In this document: positions 44,740-54,117 of the stretch, one piece after another
Layout of the letters: each line of letters opens with the position of its first letter
Numbering within the stretch: position 1 is the first letter of the stretch
Source of the DNA: Eunapius fragilis
Lineage: Eukaryota; Porifera; Demospongiae; Spongillida; Spongillidae
Reading direction: 5' to 3'
NCBI GenBank assembly: GCA_963681505.1
Contig: OY811972.1
Location: forward strand, 15,605,110 to 15,669,109
Length of the DNA stretch: 64,000 bases
Program-made: the position numbers and the translations under genes
The notes under the pieces: model-generated
Databases searched by the model: none
Told to the model about the DNA's origin: nothing
What the model saw: only the letters and a program-made list of their open reading frames with translations

Positions 44740-46313
44740 CACTGCACACATGGATGATAGCCCTCTTTCTCAGTTTGATGCCAGCTCATGCATTCGTGCT
44801 TCAGTATCGGTTTAACAAGCAATTCAAAAGTACGTTCCCACCCATACATTTCTATGGACATCTCTATGGTAAAGTTTGACTATCTTAACATATAGGCGTT
44901 GATGAGGCGTCTAATTCAAGTAAACCTTTGCATACATGGAAGATAGCAGGGACCATCCCTCTTTCTATAATTGATGTCACCTCAGGAATATAAACTTCAG
45001 TGTGGGTTTAACAAGCAATTCAAAAGTAGGTTCCCACCCATACATTTCTATGGACATCTCTATGGTAAAGTTTGACTATCTTATCGTCAAGGTGTTGATG
45101 CGGCTTCTAATACTAGAAAACCACTGTACACTTGGAAGATAGCAGGGATCATCCCTCTTTCTATAATAGATGCCACCTCAAGCATATGTGCTTCAGTGTG
45201 GGTTTAACAAGCAATTCAAAAGTAGGTTCCCACCCATACATTTCTATGGACATCTCTATGGTTACGTTTGGCTATCTTAACATCTCGGTGGTGATGAGGC
45301 TTCTAAATCAAGTAAACCAACGCATACATGGAAGATAGCAGAAACCATTCCTCTTTCTATAATTGATGTCACCTCAGGCATATAAACTTCAGTGTGGGTT
45401 AAACAAGCAATTCAAAAGTAGGTTCCCACCCATACATTTCTATGGACATCTCTACAGTAAAGTTTGACTATCTTAACGTCAAGGTGTTGATGAGGCTTCT
45501 AATACTAGCAAACCACTGCACACGTGGAAGATAGTAGTGACCATCCCTCTTTCTCTGTGTGATGCCACCTCATGCATACGTGCTTCAGCATCGGTTTAAC
45601 AAGCAATTCAAAAGTAGGTTCCCACCCATACATTTCTATGGACATCCCTATGGTAAAGTTTGACTATCTTAACATCTAGGTGTTGATGAGGCTTCTAATT
45701 CTAGTAAACCAATGCATACATGGAAGATAGCAGGGACCATCCCTCTTTCTATAAATGATGTCACCTCAAGCATATGTGCTTCAGTGTGGGTTTAACAAGC
45801 AATTCAAAAGTAGGTTCCCGCCCATTCATTTCTATGGACATCTCTACGGTAAAGTTTGACTATTTTAATATCTCGGTGTTGATGAGGCTTCTAATTCAAG
45901 TAAACCAATGCATACATGGAAGATAGCAGGGACCATCCCTCTTTCTATAATTGATGTCACCTCAGGCATATAAACTTCAGTGTGGGTTTAACAAGCAATT
46001 CAAAAGTAGGTTCCCACCTATACAGTTCTATGGACATCTCTATGGTAAAATTTGACTATCTTAACATCTCGGTGTTGATGAGGCTTCTAATTGTAGTAAA
46101 CCAATGCATACATGGAAGACAGCAGGGACCATCCCTCTTTCTATAATTGATGCCACCTTGAGCATATGTGCTTCAGTGTGGGTTTAACAAGCAATTCAAA
46201 AGTAGGTTCCCACCCATACATTTCTATGGACATTTCTATTGTAAAGTTTGACTGTCTTAACATCTAGGTATTGATGAGGCTTCGAATTCAAGTAAACCAA
46301 TGCGTACATGGAA
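44740..46313 (+). repeat. 196-bp satellite array
   Basis: Eight monomers at exactly 196-bp spacing (GGTTCCCACCC at about 44833, 45029, 45225, 45421, 45617, 45813, 46009 and 46205). Consensus phrases: CATACATGGAAGATAGCAGG, CCATCCCTCTTTCTATAATT, CTTCAGTGTGGGTTTAACAA, AAAGTAGGTTCCCACCCATA, GACATCTCTATGGTAAAGTT. Part of the monomer is the reverse complement of the core of the 185-bp satellite. The array is interrupted at 46314 and resumes at 50848. Confidence 0.95.
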
Positions 46314-46459
46314 CACTGTGCAAAATATAGGATATACGCTATTGTATATTTTCTCGATTATACGCATGAGTATACGCGTGTGTATACGCGAAATATCCCA
46401 CTGGTATATTTTGCGTATAGAACCAATTTCGAACTGCGTATATTTCGAGTATCCTCAAA

Positions 46460-47140
46460 TGTATCACGTGCGCTTATGGAGGATTCTCTAATTAATGTCT
46501 CCGGACACTACACTGTACCTACGTTGACCGTATACTGTATTGAGAACGCTACCCGATTATGTTCGTTGTATACTGGCTTGATTAGTATTAAATTTATTAT
46601 CAATAGTAAATAAAGCAATACAATCAATAGACAACGTTCAAGCTCTCCAGCCATCAAGGAAGGAGATACTCCAGTAGTGGCCCTCCAACCCGCCGTTGCC
46701 ACGAGTTGCTCAGAAATCCATTGCAACGATCTTCTAACGAAACGCGCGGCAGTAGTTGAGCGTAGGCTTCAAACTGCTTCCCTGTACTGTCACCATAGTC
46801 CATATAGCTACAGCAAAATAGAGCATCCATACGATACAAATGCAAACAGAGGCCTACACTGACGGCGGGATTGCTTGACAAGCTCAGCTGAATCTGAAGT
46901 TTCCTTGTCTAGCTGCAGGGAATATACAGGGTTAAAACAAACGAAGCCATTACCTTATACTCCAAAGCAATCCGCTACTTCTCTATCTCCGCTCTTCGTA
47001 TAATTTGTCAATTCTGACAACAGACACTGATAAACAGCAAGTGTGAATGAAACCTTACCCGCTCTGCCTTTGCTAGTTTTTATGACGTCTCTAAATTTGA
47101 CTCGAGGAAAAAAAGGTGATGATTACTTACCACCGGTTGG
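46460..47140. other. Interior of the 4.5-kb element, no recognised gene
   Basis: Short overlapping frames on both strands (up to 101 codons) with no family signature. Confidence 0.4.
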
Positions 47141-47147
47141 GGTACTA

Positions 47148-47998
47148 TCATAGATAGTATAGGAGAGGGATTGGAAACGGAGGCAATCAACACCAATCAA
47201 CGCGTGCACTCCGTGAAGTTTTGGTGCCCAGGCCATTCTTGATTAAAATGGCTAGCTGTTTCAACAGCTGTCTTTTTGGTTTGGCTGAGAATAACGAACT
47301 AACAAAAACATACGGTGCTTAGAAAGCAGAATCGGCACACTGCCCCTTGAAATCGTCTTGTGCTTCGTGCGACAAGTCAACTTGAACTTATGTTGACTTG
47401 CGTTGTACATCCTGCCAAAAGATGTATATAAATTAATTAGTCACTTCAGACGAGATCTGTACAGACGAACCCGTGTTTTTATTGACTAAAAAACCATCCA
47501 GTAGCATGTATAAATGATCGGACTAGAGCGTGCACTAGTCAATTCATAGACTGTAGTAAGCGTGTAGCCACTACACCCGTAAGTATACGAGGAGGTCAAA
47601 ATCAGGTTTTTGCCATTTTTCCCGTCTATTAATGAAAATGTTATCTCCAAAACTATCCTGTGGCACGTATTTATGTTAGCTCTATCACACTGTACTACTG
47701 TATAGTAATTACCTTCTTCTAAACAGCTGCACCCGTAAGTCTCAATTAGCGTGTGTCGTCCGCCGATCGAAAAAAATGCGGTACGATTAGCTCTATTAAC
47801 GTAAAAGTTAGCTTTTTGGAATGCGATCTACCAGGTGCTGTTCTTAGTTTCAACGTATATCTTAGTTTCGAAAAGGGGGAGAGGCTCTTATAGTCCAATT
47901 AACAACCAATTAGCAACTTCACGGAGTGCACGCTCAAGTCTCCGTACAAATGTATAGCTCACGTGCGCCGTTTCCAATCCCTCTCCTATACTATCTAT
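47148..47998. mobile_element. 850-bp MITE-like element with 32-bp terminal inverted repeats
   Basis: The left end reads CATAGATAGTATAGGAGAGG then GATTGGAAACGG; the right end is its exact reverse complement, ending ATACTATCTATG. GTACTAT occurs on both outer sides (about 47141-47147 and 47999-48005), fitting a 7-8 bp target duplication as made by hAT-type elements. A second inverted pair, GCGTGCACTCCGTGAAGTT, lies inside (47202 and ~47917). There is no coding capacity. Confidence 0.88.
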
Positions 47999-48514
47999 GG
48001 TACTATCCACGTGTTACGGGAAATCATAATGATGAGAGAATGAGTTACCTGATCGCGACACAATGCAGTTACGTTCTCAAGATTCGAAACGGTCTTAGAG
48101 ATTGAAGCCAACCACGCGCGCTCAGCAAAGGGGGCATTGTACAATCTGTCGGATGAAGAGCCGCCAATTAGCCAATGCATTTTGCAACCAACCAACACCA
48201 ACACCAACAGTTTCTCATCTCGACGAATAGAACGGTAATTTTTCCGCTCAAGCCACGTTGTGCTTGGCTCCAATTGAAATTACTAACTGAATTTTGTATT
48301 AATAAATGGATGCTGTGTATAAATGGAGCATTATGGATATCCAGTAAGAGTGAAATAGAAAGAGAGGGGTTGGAAAGAGAGGGGGGGGGGGGGGGGGGGG
48401 GGAAGAGGAAGATATGGTCACATCACAGAAAGTGACCGAAAATCTATGATGCCACACAACTGATGTCATATTCTAATTACACACACACCAATTAAGTTTG
48501 TGTACCTGAGACAG

Positions 48515-48759
48515 CATGAAAAGCTTAAGGACATACTGTCCTCAAGGTCTGGTGGTGATTACGTGCAAGTGTGCAATACATTGAATTGTACAACTCACCT
48601 TTCAAGTGCCACACCCACTAAAGTCACGTGATTCCAATGACCCCATCAAGGTTGTAAGGTCTCAAAGCATGAAATGCTTTAGGGACATACTGTCCTCAAC
48701 GTCTGGTGGTGATTACGTGCCAGTGTACAATAAATTAAATTGTACAACTCACCTATCAA
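48515..48759. repeat. ~160-bp direct duplication
   Basis: GGACATACTGTCCTCAA, GGTGGTGATTACGTGC and TTGTACAACTCACCT occur in the same order at about 48528-48600 and 48684-48752. The second copy is the LINE target site, and it resumes after the LINE with GTGCCAAGACCAC, as in the first copy (GTGCCACACCCAC). Confidence 0.85.
48751..48759. repeat. LINE target-site duplication, 5' copy (ACCTATCAA)
   Basis: The nine bases recur at 50015-50023 directly after the poly-A tail. Confidence 0.9.
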
Positions 48760-49948
48760 TGGGCTTTGGACGTTCTTCCTTCGCACCATACCTGACATAT
48801 CCTCATTACTCCAGCCACTTGAGGATGCAGTCAGGCTCCATTTCATACCCTCCATTACAGGACGTGACAGCATCACTGTTACTGAGAGGGACATTTTCGC
48901 TCTTCCAGCACGCCTTGGGGGCCTTGCCATACCTAACCCCATTGTATCAGCTCCTTTTGAATATTCCTCATCTGTGAAAATCACAGCCCCTCTTGTCTCC
49001 TGTATAATGTCACAGTGCATGGACCTTCCTCACTCCACCCTTGTTGACCAAAAACAGGCCAAGGCAACAATTCACTCACTTAGACAACAACTACACTCCT
49101 CTGAAATTGTGCGACTCAAAGCTACCTTGCCTCCTGCCCATGTACGATCTATGGCTCTAAACAGTGAACAGGGTGCCTCATCATGGCTGTCAGTTCTGCC
49201 TATCAGTGATCATGGTTTTGCACTCCACAAGGGTGCATTCCATGATGCCATGTGTCTTCGTTACAATTGGCAACCATCAAACCTGCCAAGCCACTGTGTC
49301 TGCGGCAGTTCCTTCACCACAGATCATGTACTCACCTGCCCGACAGGTGGTTTTCCATCTGTGCGCCACAATGATCTGGGGGATTTTACAGCTAATCTGC
49401 TGACTGAGGTATGTCCCAATGTGTGTGTAGAACCACCATTGCAAGCTCTAACTGGAGAGCTGATGTCACATCAAACTTCAAATTCTGAAGATGGTGCTCG
49501 TCTTGACATCAGCGCACAAGGTTTTTGGGGTGATCGTCACCAACGCGTTTTTATTGATGTACGTGTTTTCCATCCAAATGCTCCCTCTTACCGAAACATG
49601 CAGCTACCATCAGCTTACCGACTTCATGAACGCCAAAAGCAGAGGTCTTATGACCAACGTATAAGGGAAGTTGAACATGGCTCATTCACTCCTCTAGTAT
49701 TTAGCACATTAGGAGGAATGGGAAAGTGTGCTTCAGTTACATATAAGAGAATTGCCACCCTTCTATCTACAAAGAGAGAACAAACATATGGCGCTACAAT
49801 TGCATGGATAAGATGCTGCATTAGTTTTTCCCTCTTGCGCTCTGCCATTATGTGCCTTAGAGGTGCCAGATCTTCACAAGGACGACCATTTACACACAGT
49901 GCCATTGACTTGGCTGTTTCCAAAGCCAAGGTTCCCACATTTGTGTAA
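48760..49948 (+). CDS. Non-LTR retroelement ORF, C-terminal part with restriction-like endonuclease
   Basis: About 395 codons, open throughout. It enters with GLWTFFLRTIPDISSLLQPLE and LPARLGGLAIPNP, wording that follows the RT domain in this family. The zinc cluster CVCG..H.LTC is at about 49295-49345, RHN at 49364-49372, RLD at 49499-49507 and the spaced Asp of VFIDVRVF at 49556-49558. This set (CCHC-like cluster, RHN, R-x-D, D 16 residues on) matches the layout of R2-type restriction-like endonucleases that nick target DNA for target-primed reverse transcription. A conserved C-terminal block follows (EVEHGSFTPLVFST.GGMGK, then WIRC..SFSLLRSAIMCLRGARSS). RT and N-terminal domains are lost to 5' truncation. 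The upstream in-frame ATG at 48740 belongs to the target sequence and is not a true start. Confidence 0.82.
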
Positions 49949-50014
49949 CTGATTACCTGTATTGTGTTGTTTATTTATATTTAATTTTGTTATATACATT
50001 AAAAAAAAAAAAAA
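48760..50014 (+). mobile_element. 5'-truncated LINE insertion with poly-A tail
   Basis: A 1255-bp insertion bounded by ACCTATCAA duplications, beginning in mid-ORF and ending in a 14-15 A tail. It contains the C-terminal part of the retroelement ORF, open to its stop at 49948. Clean duplications, a pure A tail and an unbroken frame all point to a young insertion. Confidence 0.9.
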
Positions 50015-50023
50015 ACCTATCAA

Positions 50024-50640
50024 GTGCCAAGACCACAAGGTGTCACTGCTATTTCACTGCTATTTCAGTGGTGATCATACTGTTGGCCTATTTGTCAGGA
50101 ACCATATATCGGCTAACCTCTGCAACTCTAGGTCCTTCTCACTGGGGATCTTGACCATTCTCCTGCTCCCTCACACACTTTAAAACAATGGCTGATATAA
50201 ATGATGAGCTGCAAATATATGGTTGCATGGGCGGCTAATTCACCACCCTTCTGGGCTACCTGGTTACAAAGATTGACCCCGGTCAAACATGGCCTCCCAT
50301 GCTTCCTACCATCCGGTAGACACATTGACCCACTGCTATACAGCATACAATTACGCATTTGTTAACTTAGCTAGTGTTGCCAAAAGTACCCACTGGTCAA
50401 CATCGCACTGCATAACACACGTGACGCGTGCGATAACACATAACCCTGGAATACACACCCCCATTCCTGTCCACCTCACTTATCTTACCCACCTGTTAAG
50501 CCATGCCATGCATCATTAATATCTTAGATACGTACCGACGCTTATAGTTCAAGTGGTAAACGTCCATAATGCTCTACGTTCGAATTCACATAGCAGGCAT
50601 ACTGCGGTTCAAATTATTCATATCAAAGTTATACGTGTAA
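50024..50640. other. Interior of the 4.5-kb element after the LINE
   Basis: No recognised gene. A minus-strand segment near 50105-50165 (VKIPSEKDLELQRLADIW) looks protein-like but is isolated. Confidence 0.35.
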
Positions 50641-50847
50641 GTTATTTAGATTTGAATGCGTTGCATAATTCATTGCGGTGTGCGTATACGTGATATTTCG
50701 AGAATACGCACAATGAATAATTGTTACCTAGGGATTCTTGAAACATACCAGGTGGATATTCGAAATGTACACTACCCTTGGTATATTGATGGTATACGCG
50801 AAATATACGCAAAAATATACGCTAGCGTATACTAGGTTTTTTGCACA

Positions 50848-51034
50848 ATGGAAGATAGCAGGGACCATCCCTCTTTCAATTATTGATGCCACCTCAATCA
50901 TATGTGCTTTAGTGTGGGTTTAACAAGCAATTCAAAAGTAGGTTTCCACCCATACATTTCTATAGACATCTCTACGGTAAAGTTTGACTATATCAACATC
51001 AAGGTGTTTATGAGGCTTGTAATACTAGAAAACC
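50848..51034 (+). repeat. 196-bp satellite, continuation after the insertion
   Basis: Resumes at ATGGAAGATAGCAGGGACCA and runs through AAAGTAGGTTTCCACCCATA to about 51034, completing the monomer cut at 46313. Confidence 0.92.
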
Positions 51035-51290
51035 AGTTCAAAGTTACAAGTACTTGCTAGATGTCGCAGCTTAGCCATGTAGTCCATCACCGATTCTCCG
51101 TCCGCTTGGTTGCGTTGATGGAATTTGAATCGTTCTGCGATTGTGATCACTTTGGGTTGAAAATGATGCTGCAATACCTCGATCAATTCGCCCAGCTTCT
51201 TTGTTGCGGGTTTTCCCGGAGACACCAGATTTTCCAATAGCTTGTAGGTTGATGCCCCGATCACTGTTATCAAGCACGCTGCTTGTTTCC
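51035..51290 (-). mobile_element. Fossil Ty3/Gypsy gag fragment
   Basis: Minus-strand protein wording typical of Gypsy gag (LITVIGASTYKLLENLVSP, LGELIEVLQHHFQPK, ERFKFHQRNQADGESVMDY). It resembles, but is distinct from, the gag at 53016-53834. Only a fragment remains; ends are not defined. Confidence 0.78.
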
Positions 51291-51610
51291 ACAGCAAAAA
51301 AAGACCGCGAATCAAGCATTGATTCATCAATTGATTTGTTATTCGGAATCACGCGCGAAATCAATTAATGACTGATTTAACAGCTAAATCAATTGAAAAT
51401 CTATTGAAAAATCACGTAGAAATCACGCAGTGTATTTATCAATTGATTTTCTTACGAATCAATTGTAGTATCCATTGTAAAATCCACAAAAAATCAATAA
51501 GTGATTTTGCACACGATTTTAGTATAGTGAATCCCGTGTAGAATCAAGCGCACGATTTCATAAGTGATTTCTCAAATGATTATTATACGATCACAAGTTA
51601 AACATTAGAA
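51290..51610. repeat. Second cluster of AATCA / TGATT motifs
   Basis: About 320 bases with repeated AAATCA/TGATTT and AATCAATTGATT palindromic pairs and ATCACGC phrases, very like 7440-7690. It may be the subterminal region of the same kind of DNA transposon. Confidence 0.6.
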
Positions 51611-51925
51611 TGAAACAAAGAGAAAGATGGGTCAGTCCGCATCAGAGCTAAGGTTGCTTGAAGGATGAGCAGGTTCTGGTGAGTGGTGAGGAATCTCATG
51701 GCTTGTTCCTCCAACTCCACAAGACGCTCTTGCCCTTTAAATGCTCAGCAGCCATTTCTTTTGGTACATTGTCCGGATCCATTCTTCTTGCGCATGCTCA
51801 CGCATGGCCTTCACTTGATTCATCCAAGCCGGTACCCAAAGAGCTTGAGGTCTCTGGTAGCGGTAGTGGCACTGTTGGTACTGAAGCACAGAGCTTTTGA
51901 ATGGACTCAACATCAACATCCTCTA
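51610..51925. other. Protein-like minus-strand segment, unrecognised
   Basis: Minus-strand frames here read like an eroded coding region (ALWVPAWMNQVKAMREHAQEEW, then GQERLVELEEQAMRFLTTHQNLL). No family was recognised. Confidence 0.3.
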
Positions 51926-52395
51926 AGTAGCTGGCACAAAATGTTTTACCTCTGGGTAGCTGATACAATAGCTTACCTCTGGGTAACTGACATACACTCT
52001 GGCTTGCTGACACAATGGCTTACCTCTGGGTAGCTGACACACAATGGCTTACCTCTGGCTTGCTGACACAATGGCTTACGGTAGCTGACACACAATGGTA
52101 TACCTCTGGGTAGCTGACACTCAATGGCTTACCTCTGGCTTGCTGACACAATGGCTTACGGTAACTGACACACAATGGCTTACCTCTTGGTAGCTGACAC
52201 ACAATGGCTTACCTCTTGCTTGCTGACACAATGGCTTACCTCTGGGTAGCTGACACACAATGGCTTACCTCTGGGTAGCTGACACACAATGGCTGACCTC
52301 TGGCTTGCTGACACAAAATGGCTTACGTCTGGCTTGCTGACACACAATGGCTTACCTCCAGGTAGCTGACACAAAATGGCTTACCTCTAGCAGAC
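51925..52395. repeat. ~31-bp minisatellite (TGGCTTACCTCTGGGTAGCTGACACACAA type)
   Basis: About 15 units of CAATGGCTTACCTCTGGGTA or CAATGGCTTACCTCTGGCTT followed by GCTGACACA. Two spacer flavours alternate. Reverse-strand units each contain AGAGGTAAGC, resembling a 5' splice site. Confidence 0.93.
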
Positions 52396-52980
52396 AAAAA
52401 TGGCCTAGCAAAACGTTCTTGTCCAAGTGTCTTGGGCAAGATGTTCAAGGTCTTGCCCATAAGGCCACGATCTTGCTGGGAGGACAATATCTTGCCCCGG
52501 AGCCCAAGATCTTGGCAAATTTTGCCCGTGCAAGATCTTCTCTAAGTGTCTTGGCCAGGAAGTTGACCTTTTTTGCTGGGTTTTGGTTGAGGACAGATTG
52601 GTTTAGCTCTGGGTATAACAGACATGCAATTATGCACCACACGCGCGCGCGAACACACCCATACACACTTACACATACACTCACACACACAGATACATGC
52701 GACTTACAAGGTGCGGTTGCAAAATTTGATCAGCCACGTTTCATGTGCATCAATAAGAATAAAATTGCAGCGATATGCTTGCCAGCAATACAATTAAGTC
52801 CAATTGCGTACACTACAATACATATGAAATGCCTTTTGCGAATATGATCCTTCTGTGATGTATGCATGTATGCCAATCGCTGGGTGTATCGCGTGACTCA
52901 ATGATTATTCATTATCTTGGAAATTACCGAGATATGGCGAACAACGTGCATGCCTAGATTTGTGTGCATCGATACTTAAC
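52396..52980. other. Region upstream of the gag fossil
   Basis: 52400-52580 is dense in CTTGGC/GCCAAG-type and CAAGATCTTG-like phrases. After that comes ordinary AT-rich sequence that may include a long terminal repeat, whose borders I cannot fix. Confidence 0.4.
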
Positions 52981-52982
52981 AG

Positions 52983-54117
52983 TGGCGACCAGAGTGGGAT
53001 CCACAGCGAAAACGAATGGCACAGGCACATATTGGAAGGACAGAAGAGTTTGATAGCGTGTCGGATGACTGGACGAGTTATCTGGAGCGATTCGAACACT
53101 ATCTTAAGGCAAATAAAGTCAGTAACGATGCCCGCAGGGATGCACTTTTAGCATGTATTGGGAAACAGACATATGCGCTATTGAGAGCTCTTATAGCGCC
53201 TGCCAAACCGGGCGAAAAGTCTTACAAAGAATTGGTGGCGTCGTTGACAGCTCACTTCGCACCTAAGCCACTTCTTATAGCAGAGCGGTACAGGTTCCAC
53301 AAAAGGGATCAAAAAGAGGGAGAGACAATTAGAGAGTATGTGGCCTGCTTACAGAAGATGACGGAACATTGCGAATTTGCGGCGAGTCTGACGGACACAC
53401 TTCGGGATCGGTTGGTTACAGGTATGAGGAATGAAACAATACAGCGCCGCTTACTCTCGGAAGCTAATTTGACCTTCGCGCGGGCAGTGGAGATAGCTGA
53501 AACAGCCGAAAAAGCGGAGAAGGATGCTGCAGAGCTACATCCAAACGTGAAGATTCCAGAGGTACACCAGGTACCGGCTGTTGGCAAACATCCTGCTAAC
53601 GTGTATTGTCATAGATGCGGAAGTCAAAATCATGGACCTCAGGCATGCAGGTTCATGAAGGAGAGGTGCAGGTTCTGCCAGAAGATGGGTCATATTGAAC
53701 GAGTGTGCAGAAATAAGGAGCGAGAAAGTGAAAAAGAGAGGCAGAGAGGGAAAAAGAGGAGAGTAAACGAGCTGGATCTGAGTAAAGGAGAGGGACAGGA
53801 GGAGAAGTTTGAAGGAGATATTCCCTTACATTAGGGTGAAGAAGAAAAGGGATTAAAGCAATGGAAGAGTGGGAGACCCATTTCAGTTAAGGTGGTAATA
53901 GAAGGAATCCCCATATGGATGGAGCTGGACACGGGTGCAGCCGTCTCACTACTTCCATTTCCAGACTACCAGACGAAGTTTAAGCAAATACCCTTAAGGA
54001 AGACAAGAACCCGATTGAAAACATACACAGGAGAACAGGTTGTTCCTAAAGGACAGATAGTGGTAAATGTTGTGAAAGATTCATGTAAAAAAACCCTGCC
54101 ACTGGTTGTGGTAGAAG
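52983..54117 (+). mobile_element. Fossil Ty3/Gypsy LTR retroelement: primer site, gag, protease
   Basis: TGGCGACCAGAGTGGGAT at 52983-53000 looks like a tRNA primer-binding site. Gag follows (53016-53834): a capsid-like segment (AERYRFHKRDQKEGETIREY) and two CCHC knuckles (CHRCGSQNHGPQAC and CRFCQKMGHIERVC). A protease region (53892-54117) has the retropepsin motif LDTGAAVS. Nothing of RT, RNase H or integrase follows, because the CCAATTGG satellite starts directly after the protease wording. The remaining part looks fairly young, but the element is incomplete. Confidence 0.88.

Larger units (their letters stand above)
46314..50847. mobile_element. 4.5-kb terminal-inverted-repeat element inserted in the 196-bp satellite
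   Basis: The left end CACTGTGCAAAATATAGG and right end CCTAGTTTTTTGCACA-type sequence (ACTAGGTTTTTTGCACA) form inverted ends. For about 170 bases inward both are rich in TATACGC/GCGTATA motifs. The satellite monomer continues across the insertion with ATGGAA present on both sides (46308-46313 and 50848-50853), consistent with a short target duplication. No transposase was recognised inside, so the element is probably non-autonomous. It has itself received an 850-bp MITE-like element (47148-47998) and a LINE (48760-50014). The superfamily is not assigned. Confidence 0.75.

Noticed and set aside
46508-46881. Overlapping frames in the 4.5-kb element interior
   Set aside because: No domain signature and overlapping on both strands; probably chance.
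52600-52982. A defined 5' long terminal repeat for the gag/protease fossil
   Set aside because: Only the downstream primer-site-like sequence is visible; with no second copy in the window the repeat borders cannot be placed.
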